Source of the DNA: Candidatus Delongbacteria bacterium
Lineage (GTDB): Bacteria; CAIWAD01
Length of the DNA: 64,000 bases
Direction of reading: 5' to 3'
Assembly: GCA_041675285.1 (NCBI GenBank)
Contig: JBAYTZ010000004.1
Span: forward strand, 229,250-293,249
The translations under genes and the position numbers were made by a program. The notes beneath the pieces were generated by a model. It searched no databases and was not told the origin of the DNA. It was given only the letters and a program-made list of their open reading frames with translations. Position 1 is the stretch's first letter; each line of letters opens with the position of its first letter. Below, piece after piece: positions 8,010 to 16,951 of the stretch.

Positions 8010-8855
8010 ATGACCCTGGGACGCTGGATCCGTCGACTGGTCTGGTTGGGCCTGGCCGGGCTGCTGGCCTGGGGCCTGCTCTGGCTGTTTCCCTGGACCC
8101 ATCCTGCGGGGGAGACGACCTTCCGCCTGCTCTCCTGGAACGTGCACGGCTTCCACAACCAGTTTGACGGCGACTCCCGGCAGCTGATCCTCGAAGGGAT
8201 CGCGGGTCAGGACGCCGACGTGCTGGTGCTGCAGGAGTTCCCCGTCTCCCGGGGGGGCGGGCGGGTGCGCGAGGCCCTGCGCCGGGCGGGCTACCCGCAC
8301 GAGGCGTTGTTCGCCTACGACCACTCCGTCACCGACGCCTACGCCATGGGCCTGGCCATCTACTCGCGCCACCGCATCCTGCGCTTCCGTGAATTTCCCC
8401 TGCTGCCGCTGGCCGAGGGGCGCATCCTGGCCCTGGCCGAACTGGAACTGGAGGGCCGCGTGCTGCGCGTGGGAGGCGTCCACATGCCCAACTCGGACAT
8501 CCACTTGAACGGCAAGCGGGCGATGATCATGAGCGAGCTCTTCGGCGAGAACCTGCGCACCCTGCAGTGCGAATCGCTGATCGCCGCCCTGCAACCCTGG
8601 CGGCAGGAGGCCCTGGTGGTGGCCGGCGACTACAACACCTTCCCGCTCTCGTCGGCCTGGCGCATCATGCGCGGCGAGTACCTGGACGCCTTTTCCGCCA
8701 AGGAGTGGACCACCGGCACCTTCAACATCCGTGAAAACCTGGACGTGAAGATCGACCATATCTTTCATTCCAAAAAAGTGCGAAGCTTGACTGCGCAGGT
8801 GGTGAATCTGGCCGGCTCCGATCATCGTCCCGTGCTGGCGGAGCTGCAATTCTGA
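8010..8855 (+). CDS. Membrane-anchored endonuclease/exonuclease/phosphatase-family protein
   Basis: This is a 281-residue protein with a single N-terminal membrane segment (residues ~8-28) and an EEP fold facing outward. Fold motifs are LLSWNVHGFHNQ (Asn metal ligand), VLVLQEFP (Glu ligand), VAGDYNTFP (Asp/Asn) and GSDHRPVLAEL (catalytic Asp-His) at the end. The family contains DNases, sphingomyelinases and inositol phosphatases, so the substrate is unknown. It follows the MurU-like gene by 28 nt with GGAAGGA upstream, probably co-transcribed. Confidence 0.82.
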   Translation: MTLGRWIRRLVWLGLAGLLAWGLLWLFPWTHPAGETTFRLLSWNVHGFHNQFDGDSRQLILEGIAGQDADVLVLQEFPVSRGGGRVREALRRAGYPHEALFAYDHSVTDAYAMGLAIYSRHRILRFREFPLLPLAEGRILALAELELEGRVLRVGGVHMPNSDIHLNGKRAMIMSELFGENLRTLQCESLIAALQPWRQEALVVAGDYNTFPLSSAWRIMRGEYLDAFSAKEWTTGTFNIRENLDVKIDHIFHSKKVRSLTAQVVNLAGSDHRPVLAELQF

Positions 8856-8945
8856 CACGATCCACCGCAGGAGGAATCGCCCTCCGCCGGCCCCCAATCT
8901 GGAGTGTGCATCGATCCCTGGCTCAGCCTTGCGCCGCCCCCTGCT

Positions 8946-9110
8946 AGGAGTCTGTCGGACTTGGCCACTTGGCGGGCTTCATCGCCCCACCCGGCCCGGA
9001 TGTTTCGGAGCTTTCTTGCCCATACCCCCGGTATGCGCTGCGAAATCTCCGAAAAGCCGGCCTCGACTGGGACGCGAATCCCATCCAAGGTCCAAGCCCG
9101 ACAGACTCCT
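8946..9110. repeat. 165-bp element with 19-bp terminal inverted repeats
   Basis: The left end AGGAGTCTGTCGGACTTGG is matched in inverse orientation by CCAAGCCCGACAGACTCCT at the right end (18 of 19). Inside are nested symmetries: TTTCGGAG / CTCCGAAA, and a CATACC...GGTATG palindrome. It fills most of the gap before the PorU-like gene and has no ORF of its own. It looks like a miniature inverted-repeat or long-hairpin element; no matching transposase is in the window. Confidence 0.82.
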
Positions 9111-9161
9111 GGCGCAGCGGACCCCGGCCGTGATCCCGGGGACTTGTGCAAAACCGGAGCC

Positions 9162-12100
9162 ATGAGGATGAGCCTGTACCCCGTCCGCCCCGCCGAGGCC
9201 CGCGCCGCCGTTTCCCCAATCCAGTTCCCGCCCCGTTCCGCCGTCGCCGGCGGGCTGGCCGGCCTGCTTCTGTTGCTGGCCCTTCTCCTGCCGGCGTGGG
9301 CGGATGCGCCGGCCGCCGGCTGGGAGGACGTGCAGGTGCTGCGCCAGGACTCCCGGGGCGTGGAGTTCCTGCTGCGGCCCAGCGTGCAGGAGCTGGGGAT
9401 CACGACCGAGGGCCGCTCCCGCCTGCGGGTGGGCGGCAGCACGGACGCCGCGCCTCATCGCCAATTCCAGCTGGCCCTGCCGCCCGGCGCCCGCCCGGTG
9501 GTGACGCTTTCGGGCAGTTCCCTGCGTTCCTGGGCCGGTCCCGTGGACGGGGTGGACTTCGCCGGCGAGAACCCCGTGCCGCTGCTGGAGTGGGAGGAGG
9601 TGGGCTTCCACGACCTGCGGCTGCTGGTGCTCCGGCTGGAACTGCTGCGCCAGAACGGGCTCCAGGCCACGCTGGTCGAGGATGTCCGTGTGCGTGTGGA
9701 CTTCGGCGTCGAGGCCGGAGCGGGATTTCCCAGCCGTCTGCCGGCTGCCGAGTTGGCCGCGCTGGTGCTGAACCCGGGCCAGGCCGCGGGCTGGGCCCGG
9801 CCGCGGCTGGCGGCCCGGGATGGGCTGACCCAGTGGGACGGCGCGCAGTGGGTGCGGATCCCGGTGACCCGCGAGGGCCTGTACCAGATCACGCCCGGCC
9901 AGCTCTCCCAGCTGGGGCTGGATCCGGCCACGCTGGATCCGCGCACGTTCAAACTCTACGGCTACGGCGGCGCGCTGATCCCCGAGAATCCGCTGGCCGC
10001 GCGCAACAACGAGTTCGCGCCGCGCGAGCTGCCGGCCCTGCGCCAGCACGATGGCGACGGCGCCTTCGAGTCCGGCGAGCGCCTGCTCTTCTACGGGCGC
10101 GGCACCTCGGCGCTGGTGCCCCTGGCCAACGGCTCCATCGGCGTGCAGGACCACTATTACAGCGACACCAACGTCTACTGGCTGCTGCTGGGCGGCGTGG
10201 AATCCGGGTTGGAGATGGGCGCCCTGGCCGACGACTCGGGCGCCGAGCCCTTCCTGCTCTCCGCCGTGCGCTGGCGCGGGTTGTTGAACGAGCACAAGGG
10301 CTACGGCGAGACCTCGGCCCGGGCCTGCATGGGCGACGTGTTCAACGAGGGTACGCGGGCGGTCTACACCTTCCCCGCCCCGCTGCCGGGAGTGGCGGCC
10401 ACCATGTGGCTGGAGTACGACTTCTACCCGACCATCACCATGCCCAACGACCTGATCGCCTTCGACCTGAACGGGCAGAGTTTCCCCGTGCAGGGGCTGC
10501 CGCACAGCACGCGGCTGGAGGGAGAGCTGTCCCTGGCCGGCGAGCAGCTGAGCCTGGGCGTGGAGCGGCTGGTGGACTCGGGCTATCCCATCCGCCTCAG
10601 CTGGTTCTGCCCCAGCTTCGAGGCGCCGGCGCGCTTCGTGGACGACGAGATCTCCTTCGAGCTGCCCCCCGTGCCGGGCAGCTACCAGGTGAACGTGCAG
10701 GATCCGCCGGCCACCTTCTGGCTGGTGGACGTGACGGACTTCGACTCGCTGCGTGTCACACAGGGCGCGCTGCTGACGGACCGCGTGAAGCCGCTGACGC
10801 CCAACAGCCCCACGGGGCGCGCGCGCCGCTACTTCGGCGCCACGGAGGCCGGGTTGCGTACGCCCGGCGGGCTGAGCCTGGCGCAGATGCCGGACCTCAA
10901 GGCCCAGGCCGGGACGGCGAACCTGATCGTGATCGCGCCCGCCGCCTTTGCCGACGCCGCCCAGGAGCTGGTGGATTACAAGAACAGCCTGGGCCCCGCC
11001 CGCGCGCGGCTGGCCGTGCTGGAGGATGTCTACAGCGAGTTCAACGGCGGCGTGGCGGATCCGGGCGCGCTGCGGAACTTCCTGCGCCACGAGGTGCTGA
11101 GCGCCGAGACGCCCGCGGAGCACGCGCTGTTCGTGGGCAACGGGCACTACGACTACCGCGGCCTGCTGGCCGGGGCCTACCCCCTGCGCATGCCCGCCTG
11201 GTACTGGGAGATCTCCTCGCTCACCGACGCGGACTGGATGGTGGACGACTGGTTCGCGCAGGTGGAGTCGAGTTCGCTGATGAGCCTGTCCATCGGCCGG
11301 CTGCCGGCCAACAGCGAGTCCGAGGTCCGCGCCTACACGCGCAAGCTGCAGGCCTACGAGGGTGCCGCGGACCAAGGTCTCTGGCGCAACCGCATGCTCT
11401 TCGTCGGCGACGACGAGCACGGCGAGAACGACCGCGTGGACACCTTCGAGATGAGCCATAGCCAGGACACGGAGGAGTTGATCCGCACGCGCGTGCCGGG
11501 CACCTTCGACGTGGAGCGGCTCTACGTCTTCAATTATCCCACGGTCTACAATCCGGCCATCCGCATCCGCGAGAAGCCCCAGGCGGAGGCCCGGCTGGTG
11601 GAGGCCCTCAACGAGGGCGTCGCGCTGGTGAACTACATGGGCCACGGCAACAACATCACCTGGACCCACGAGTACATCTTCTACGCGCCGCGGCACTTCC
11701 AGCTGCTGCAGGCCACGGGCCGGCCGGCCATCTTCCTGGCGGCCACCTGCTCCTGGGCGGAGATCGACTTGCCGCTGGGCGAGGCCTTTCCCCAGCAGCT
11801 GGTGAACATGGACGGGGGCGGGGCCATCGGCGTGCTGGCCGCCACGCGCAAGACCGGCGCGACCAGCAATTTCCTCTTCGCCAACACGCTGATGCAGCAG
11901 CTGTTCCAGCGGGACGGGGACGGCCAGTGGCCCGTGCTGGGCGGCAGCATCATGCGCGCCAAGAACCTCAACGCCTCCGACACCAACCGCCGGCGCTATG
12001 TCTGGCTGGGGGATCCCAGCCTGCGACCGGGCTTTCCCCGGGGCACCGGCCACCTGGACAATCTGACCAGCGGCGGCCAGCCCGCGGACACCCTGCTCAG

Positions 12101-13184
12101 CCAGGCCCTGGCGGGTTTCAGCACCCACGCGGACACGCTGCTGACGGATCCCGTGCAGGACGGCTTCAACACGACCGTGATGCGCCAGGCGCCGCTGGCC
12201 CGGCGTTACAACTACGACCCCTTCACCAACAGCACGGTGTATCACGGCATCCATCTGGACTACGAGAGTCCGGGCGCGCTGATCTTCTCGGGCGTCTCCA
12301 CGCTGGCCGCCGGCCAGGCCGTCAACCGCTTCATGCTGCCCGGCGAGCTGGGCGACCTGGAGCACCCCGCCGAGCTGCGCTGCTACTACCAGGGCCGGAC
12401 CGGGTCGGGGGCGACCTCCGACGGGCTGGTCTACGCCGAACTGCCGCTGGCGCAGAATCCCAATCCCGCGCTGGACGACAGCGCGCCAACCCTGCGCCTG
12501 CTGCTCAACGGGCCGCAGTGGCGCGAGAGCGACTGGGTGGCGCCCAACTCGGTGGTGATCCTCCAGGTGCAGGACTCCTCCGGCGTCAATCTGACGGGGG
12601 AGCTGGGGCACCGCATCGAGATGGAGATCGATGGCGGCACGCCCCGGGACCTGACGGCCTCGTTCCAGTACGACCTGGACGACTGGACGCGCGGCGAGGC
12701 GCGCCTGGAGCTGCCCCTGCTCGAGACGGGGTCGCATCGCCTGCGGGCCCGCGCCTTCGACACCTTCAACAATCCGGGTTACGCCGAGGTGGAGTTCCAG
12801 GTGCTGGATCCCGGCACGCCGGCCCTGGCGGACGTGGTGAACTTCCCCAACCCGGCCCGCGAGCGCACCCAGTTCACGTTCCGGCTGCTGGGCGCCCAGC
12901 AGGAGGCGCCCTCCAGCTGCGACCTGCTGGTCTACACGGTGAAGGGTCGCCGGGTGGCGAGCCGGCGGCTGGCGCTGAGCGGCGCCTCGGACTTCATCTG
13001 GAGCGAAGCCTGGGAGCCGCGCAACGACCAGGGCGATCCGCTGGCCCGGGGCGTGTACTTCTACCGGGTGCGCCTGCGCCTGCCCGCGCTGAGTTACAGC
13101 CTGCTGGACGAGAACGGCCAGTACGTGGTGCGCAGCCTCAAGGCCGCGGACGTGGAGGCCACGGGCAAGCTGCTGGTGGATTGA
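9162..13184 (+). CDS. porU: PorU-like type IX secretion sortase (C25 gingipain-type peptidase)
   Basis: The 1340-residue protein has an N-terminal signal anchor (LAGLLLLLALLLPAWA), a long propeptide-like region and a C25 caspase-like domain. The catalytic pair is visible as NYMGHGNN (His828) and LAATCSWAE (Cys863). A C-terminal FlgD-like/T9SS-type domain (NFPNPARERTQF ... GVYFYRVRL) follows. PorU removes sorting domains from T9SS cargo at the cell surface and itself keeps such a domain. A secreted gingipain-like protease is the alternative, but the size and overall layout fit PorU. The frame is open from 8904, but that part crosses the 165-bp repeat; ATG 9162 directly precedes the signal sequence. 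Confidence 0.8.
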   Translation: MRMSLYPVRPAEARAAVSPIQFPPRSAVAGGLAGLLLLLALLLPAWADAPAAGWEDVQVLRQDSRGVEFLLRPSVQELGITTEGRSRLRVGGSTDAAPHRQFQLALPPGARPVVTLSGSSLRSWAGPVDGVDFAGENPVPLLEWEEVGFHDLRLLVLRLELLRQNGLQATLVEDVRVRVDFGVEAGAGFPSRLPAAELAALVLNPGQAAGWARPRLAARDGLTQWDGAQWVRIPVTREGLYQITPGQLSQLGLDPATLDPRTFKLYGYGGALIPENPLAARNNEFAPRELPALRQHDGDGAFESGERLLFYGRGTSALVPLANGSIGVQDHYYSDTNVYWLLLGGVESGLEMGALADDSGAEPFLLSAVRWRGLLNEHKGYGETSARACMGDVFNEGTRAVYTFPAPLPGVAATMWLEYDFYPTITMPNDLIAFDLNGQSFPVQGLPHSTRLEGELSLAGEQLSLGVERLVDSGYPIRLSWFCPSFEAPARFVDDEISFELPPVPGSYQVNVQDPPATFWLVDVTDFDSLRVTQGALLTDRVKPLTPNSPTGRARRYFGATEAGLRTPGGLSLAQMPDLKAQAGTANLIVIAPAAFADAAQELVDYKNSLGPARARLAVLEDVYSEFNGGVADPGALRNFLRHEVLSAETPAEHALFVGNGHYDYRGLLAGAYPLRMPAWYWEISSLTDADWMVDDWFAQVESSSLMSLSIGRLPANSESEVRAYTRKLQAYEGAADQGLWRNRMLFVGDDEHGENDRVDTFEMSHSQDTEELIRTRVPGTFDVERLYVFNYPTVYNPAIRIREKPQAEARLVEALNEGVALVNYMGHGNNITWTHEYIFYAPRHFQLLQATGRPAIFLAATCSWAEIDLPLGEAFPQQLVNMDGGGAIGVLAATRKTGATSNFLFANTLMQQLFQRDGDGQWPVLGGSIMRAKNLNASDTNRRRYVWLGDPSLRPGFPRGTGHLDNLTSGGQPADTLLSQALAGFSTHADTLLTDPVQDGFNTTVMRQAPLARRYNYDPFTNSTVYHGIHLDYESPGALIFSGVSTLAAGQAVNRFMLPGELGDLEHPAELRCYYQGRTGSGATSDGLVYAELPLAQNPNPALDDSAPTLRLLLNGPQWRESDWVAPNSVVILQVQDSSGVNLTGELGHRIEMEIDGGTPRDLTASFQYDLDDWTRGEARLELPLLETGSHRLRARAFDTFNNPGYAEVEFQVLDPGTPALADVVNFPNPARERTQFTFRLLGAQQEAPSSCDLLVYTVKGRRVASRRLALSGASDFIWSEAWEPRNDQGDPLARGVYFYRVRLRLPALSYSLLDENGQYVVRSLKAADVEATGKLLVD

Positions 13185-13229
13185 GGGGCCAGGTGGTCCG
13201 CGCCACGCGCGGTGACGGAAAGGGCCGGG

Positions 13230-14285
13230 CTACTTGAGCCTGGCCCGGCGGCGCAGGCGCTCCAGCTTGTCCGTCAGCCGTTGCCGCTCGGGAGCCTCCA
13301 GCGGAAGGACCAGGGCTTCCCGGGCCAGGCGGCGGGCCGCCGGGCGGTCGCCCTGCCGCTCCGCCAGCGCGCTGCGCTTCTCCAGACAGATCAGCCGGTT
13401 GACCCGCTGGGGCCAGCTGTCCTGCGCCAAGCTGGCCAGCAGGGCGGCGTAGACGGCGTCCGCCTCGCGCAGCCGCCCCTGGGCCTCGAGGGCCTCGGCC
13501 TGGGGAAAGAGGAAGAGCCGGCTGCCGGGAAAACGCTCCAGCGCCTGCCGGCAGATGGAGAGCGTGGAGTCGGGTCGGCCCAGTTCCAGATAGATCCAGC
13601 ACAGGTTGGCGGCCGGCAGCCAGGGGCTGAAGCGACCCAGGCGGCGGGCCCGCTCCACCATGGCCAGACCCTCGCCGCGCCGGTCCTCGATGAAGGGCAG
13701 CCAATTCAGGCGGCGCAACTTCACGCTGGTCCAGAAGCGCAGATTGCCGATGCCCAGCTCCAGGTCCGCCCAGCCCGGACAATCCTTCAACAGCGCCTCC
13801 CAGGTCCGCGAGGCGGAGAGGCCCGCCTGCAGGGCCGGGGGCCAGCTCTCCCGCCGCCCGGCGTGGTAGGCCCGCCAGGCCTGGATGCTGCCCTCCAGGA
13901 AGCGCAGCGTGCAGTCCGGCACCCGCCGCGACTTGGCCGCGCGCAGCCGCTGGATGCGTACGCCGGCGGAGTCCAGGTCCGCCAGGAAAGCGCCCTCCCA
14001 GCGGAAGCTCTCCTCGTCGGTCATGCGGTAGGAGAACACCGTGGCGCGGTAGAACCAGGGCGCGGGGTGCCAGCCCTCGCGGACCACCAGCTCGTTCATG
14101 CGGCGCAACGCGCCGTTCCAGTCTTGGCGGATGCAGGCCTCCACGGCCTGGTTGATGGCGGGGACGAAGGACGTGTCCGGGCGGCAGGGCGCGGGTGCGG
14201 CCGCGGCCGAGACCCCGCCCAGCAGGAGGAGCAGGAGACCCGTCAAGAGGCAGGAGGGCAAGCGCAGGCTGGAGCGACGGAACAC
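13230..14285 (-). CDS. Secreted tetratricopeptide-like protein, unknown function
   Basis: This 351-residue protein has an N-terminal export signal (LTGLLLLLLGGVSAAAAP). The rest is helical and rich in TPR-like pairs: a segment near AVEACIRQDWNGALRRMNEL, then LGRPDSTLSICRQALERF, AEALEAQGRLREADAVYAALL and ALAERQGDRPAARRLAREAL. It is probably a periplasmic scaffold. The GTG start lies 5 nt after the upp stop codon, so translation is likely coupled. The open frame extends upstream inside upp; the signal peptide fixes the GTG at 14283-14285. The gene is convergent with porU, and no enzymatic motif was seen. Confidence 0.68.
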   Translation of the reverse strand: MFRRSSLRLPSCLLTGLLLLLLGGVSAAAAPAPCRPDTSFVPAINQAVEACIRQDWNGALRRMNELVVREGWHPAPWFYRATVFSYRMTDEESFRWEGAFLADLDSAGVRIQRLRAAKSRRVPDCTLRFLEGSIQAWRAYHAGRRESWPPALQAGLSASRTWEALLKDCPGWADLELGIGNLRFWTSVKLRRLNWLPFIEDRRGEGLAMVERARRLGRFSPWLPAANLCWIYLELGRPDSTLSICRQALERFPGSRLFLFPQAEALEAQGRLREADAVYAALLASLAQDSWPQRVNRLICLEKRSALAERQGDRPAARRLAREALVLPLEAPERQRLTDKLERLRRRARLK

Positions 14286-14290
14286 GGGGC

Positions 14291-14929
14291 TTAGAATTCC
14301 GTGCCGAACATGCGGTCGCCCGCGTCGCCCAGGCCGGGCAGGATGTAGCCGCGTTCGTTCAGCTCGCGATCCAGCGCCGCCACCACCACGGGGACGTCGG
14401 GATGCTGGGCCTCCAGTTGGGCCACGCCCTCCGGAGCCGCCAGCAGGCAGACCAGGCGCAGGGAGCGTGGCTGGCGCTCCTTCAGGTACTGCAGGGCCGC
14501 GCAGGCCGTGCCGCCCGTGGCCAGCATGGGATCCAGCACGATGAGATCCCGGCCGCGCAGGTCGGCGGGCAGCTTTTTGTAGTAGACCACCGGCTCCAGG
14601 CTGACCTCGTCGCGGTAGAGCCCCAGGTGCGCCACCGACACGTCGGGCACCAGGTGCTTGAAGCCGGGCACCATGCCCAGTCCGGCCCGCAGGATGGGCA
14701 CCAGCACCAGCCGATGGGCCAGCCGGTCGCCCGCGTAGTCCTCCAGCGGCGTGCGTACGGTCACCGCTTCGAGTTCCAGGTCCCGCGTGCTCTCCGGCAC
14801 CAGCAGCGAGGCCACCTGCTCCACGCACTTGGCAAAGGCCTCGGACGGCGTGTCCCGATCGCGCAAGCGGGTCAGGTAGTGCTGGATCAGCGGATGCTGC
14901 ACGACGCGCAGATTGGAGAAGGAATGCAT
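14291..14929 (-). CDS. upp: Uracil phosphoribosyltransferase
   Basis: The enzyme (212 residues) makes UMP from uracil and PRPP in pyrimidine salvage. The PRPP loop reads LIVLDPMLATGGTA and the uracil-binding end GYILPGLGDAGDRMFGTEF; RAGLGM is the third conserved block. Start ATG (MHSFSNLRVVQHPLIQHYLT) matches the family N-terminus, so the open frame upstream of 14929 is not used. It is transcribed divergently from the response-regulator gene and leads the TPR-like gene. Confidence 0.96.
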   Translation of the reverse strand: MHSFSNLRVVQHPLIQHYLTRLRDRDTPSEAFAKCVEQVASLLVPESTRDLELEAVTVRTPLEDYAGDRLAHRLVLVPILRAGLGMVPGFKHLVPDVSVAHLGLYRDEVSLEPVVYYKKLPADLRGRDLIVLDPMLATGGTACAALQYLKERQPRSLRLVCLLAAPEGVAQLEAQHPDVPVVVAALDRELNERGYILPGLGDAGDRMFGTEF

Positions 14930-15108
14930 GCGGGCCTCGGATCTTGATGCTGCAAAGTAGAGGATGCCCCACCATGCCGCAACCGGACCGGGACCGACTG
15001 GCGGGTCAATCAGAAAAGCGGCCAGGATTTCCCTCGCGTTTTCGTGCGCCGGGTTTAAGTCCGCCGGGCCGCTGGCCGATCTACAGCCTGTGAGCAAGCC
15101 AGATCCAC

Positions 15109-16089
15109 ATGTTTGAGCGCATCCAGGGCCTCCCCGCCGAGGGCGAGGGGATCAAGGGTCTGGAGTTGGTGTACCGGGCCGGACTGGAACCGACTTCCAC
15201 CTTTTTCGCTTTGGCCGCCAATCACTTTCGTTCCGTGAAGGATTGTCTGGGACGGCCGCTGGCCTACCTGGACGGCCTGGGGGACGAGGTGGAGCAGCTG
15301 CACTCCGCCTATCAGCTGATGAATGGCGAACTGAGCGGACAAGCCCAGGGCACCCTGTTCATGGCGGCTCTGGCGGCGGGTTTGCAGCGGCGGCTGGGCG
15401 GAGTCGAGCCGAATTTCAGCGTGGACACCCGGGCCGAAGTCCAGCGGATCTCCTTTGAACCGGGGGGAGATTTCCTCCACAGCTTTTGCTTGCTATATTC
15501 GGCCAGCTTCATGCACTACGCCTGGCTTGAGAACAGCGTGGAGCCGCGGCTGCTGCAGCTGCTGGAAGTGGCCGAGTTGTTCTTTCTCACGGATGCGGGC
15601 GGTCTGGACGGACCCGGCCTGCCGGAACTGGAGACCCAGTTCCCCCAGGAGGTGTTGAACAGCTTCGTCAATCTGATCCACCCGCATCCCCGGCATCTGG
15701 GCAACCTGCTGACCAAGATTCTGCTGCTGGAAGACAACCGCGAGCTGGGCGAGATCATCGCCGACATGCTGTCCAGCGTGGGCTATGTGGTCTGTCAGGC
15801 CCCGGACGGAATCAGCGGCCTGGGTCGGATGGAGCGCGAACGCTTCCATTTGATCCTCAGCGATATCCAAATGCCGCGCTTGAATGGCATGGGCCTGTTG
15901 AAGGCACTGCGCAACCTGCACCTGGACATTCCCGTGATCCTGACCACGGGCTTCACGGGGGTCTGGCAGGAAGAGCAGGCCCTGCAGCAGGGGGCCGTGG
16001 CCTTCCTGCCCAAGCCCTTCGGGATGGCGGACCTGATCCACACCGTGGAGCGGGCCCTGGCCGGTCATCCGGCCCACCATCCGCCATGA
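15109..16089 (+). CDS. Response regulator with unrecognised N-terminal domain and C-terminal receiver
   Basis: The last ~120 of 326 residues are a receiver domain: KILLLEDNRELG (acidic pair), LILSDIQMPRLNG (phospho-acceptor Asp252), ILTTGF (Thr) and FLPKPF (Lys). The first ~200 residues (for example LEVAELFFLTDAGGLDGPGL, FPQEVLNSFVNLIHPHPRHL) match no domain recognised here and contain no DNA-binding motif. The receiver-last order suggests phosphorylation controls the N-terminal module, or that the protein is a phosphorelay carrier. No kinase is adjacent; the nearest is at 47 kb. A strong terminator follows the stop codon. Confidence 0.82.
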   Translation: MFERIQGLPAEGEGIKGLELVYRAGLEPTSTFFALAANHFRSVKDCLGRPLAYLDGLGDEVEQLHSAYQLMNGELSGQAQGTLFMAALAAGLQRRLGGVEPNFSVDTRAEVQRISFEPGGDFLHSFCLLYSASFMHYAWLENSVEPRLLQLLEVAELFFLTDAGGLDGPGLPELETQFPQEVLNSFVNLIHPHPRHLGNLLTKILLLEDNRELGEIIADMLSSVGYVVCQAPDGISGLGRMERERFHLILSDIQMPRLNGMGLLKALRNLHLDIPVILTTGFTGVWQEEQALQQGAVAFLPKPFGMADLIHTVERALAGHPAHHPP

Positions 16090-16116
16090 TACTGCCCCTC
16101 TTTTAGCTGTGTGTTT

Positions 16117-16158
16117 GCAAGTGGTTCAGGCATCCCAGCCTGAGCCACTTGCGCTTTT
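16117..16158 (+). terminator. Terminator after the response-regulator gene
   Basis: Fifteen-base arms GCAAGTGGTTCAGGC and GCCTGAGCCACTTGC (one G-U pair) enclose ATCCCA and are followed by GCTTTTA. The left arm overlaps an 18-nt word shared with 45323-45340. Confidence 0.85.
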
Positions 16159-16300
16159 ATCCCCATCCGCTTCCCCACATCAATGCGCAACCAGCCTCGC
16201 GCGCCGTCGGCCCCGGCCGAGTCGGCCCGTTTTCTGTGTCCTTCCGGCCGAGAAATCCCGCCCTCCGCTTGCATAACACGAAATGGAATTTTCTATTAGA

Positions 16301-16314
16301 ACTGACTGGTCAGT
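16301..16314. promoter_or_regulatory. Putative TetR operator of the efflux operon
   Basis: ACTGAC and GTCAGT are separated by TG, 17 nt before the TetR start codon. The flanking region (TTGCAT, 17 nt, TCTATT) is a weak but plausible promoter that the dyad would cover downstream. TetR proteins commonly repress their own operon through such dyads; binding is inferred. Confidence 0.55.
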
Positions 16315-16330
16315 CATTTATGGAGGGCCC

Positions 16331-16951
16331 ATGAGTCGCGCCCCATCCGCCCAACCCCTGCGCCGGGAGCACGTGCTGGCCGCGGCCGTCCGGCGCTTCG
16401 CCTTCGATCCCTTTCACCTGGTGGACATGGAGAGCATCGCCCGGGAAGCCGGCGTGGGCAAGGGCACGCTCTACCGCTACTTCCGCGGCAAGGACGAGCT
16501 CTTCCTGGCGGCGGTGGAATACCAGCTCGAGGACGCGCTGGGCTGCATCCACCGTCAGGCGGCGGGCGAGACCCGGCCCGCGGACTATCTGCGGGCGATC
16601 ATCCACGGCGCCGTGGACTACTTCCTGGCCCGGCCGGAGGGCTTCCGCCTGGTCCAGCTGGCCCACGGCTCGCGGCAGCCCGAGGTGGCCGCCACCGTGG
16701 AGCGCGTGCGTGCGCGGCAGCTGCCGGTCTTCGAGGCGCGGATGGCGGCGGCCCGGCGCGCGGGTGAGCTGGAGGTTTCGGATGCGCAGCTGCTGCTGCG
16801 CGTGCTGGACGCCAGCATCGTCCAGCTGCTGGGCGATGCGCTGGGCGAGGCCGATCCCACCGCCGCGCTGATCCGCAGCGGCGCCCGGATCAAGGCCCAC
16901 CTGCCCGACCTGCTCCTGCGCGGCCTCCTGCCCCGGAGGACGGAGGCATGA
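16331..16951 (+). CDS. TetR-family regulator of the efflux operon
   Basis: The 206-residue protein has an N-terminal helix-turn-helix (DMESIAREAGVGKGTLYRYF, then RGKDELFLAAV) and a helical ligand-binding C-terminus. GGAGGG lies upstream of the ATG, and an ACTGAC/GTCAGT dyad lies between promoter and start. Its stop overlaps the TolC start (ATGA), so regulator and efflux genes form one transcript. It probably represses the operon until an exported compound binds; the ligand is unknown. Confidence 0.9.
   Translation: MSRAPSAQPLRREHVLAAAVRRFAFDPFHLVDMESIAREAGVGKGTLYRYFRGKDELFLAAVEYQLEDALGCIHRQAAGETRPADYLRAIIHGAVDYFLARPEGFRLVQLAHGSRQPEVAATVERVRARQLPVFEARMAAARRAGELEVSDAQLLLRVLDASIVQLLGDALGEADPTAALIRSGARIKAHLPDLLLRGLLPRRTEA

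Noticed and set aside
8904..9161. 86-residue N-terminal extension of the PorU-like protein
   Set aside because: It runs through the 165-bp inverted-repeat element and would bury the signal sequence.
8979..12737. 1252-residue antisense open frame
   Set aside because: It is the mirror of porU codon bias in GC-rich DNA; the translation is low-complexity and has no motifs.
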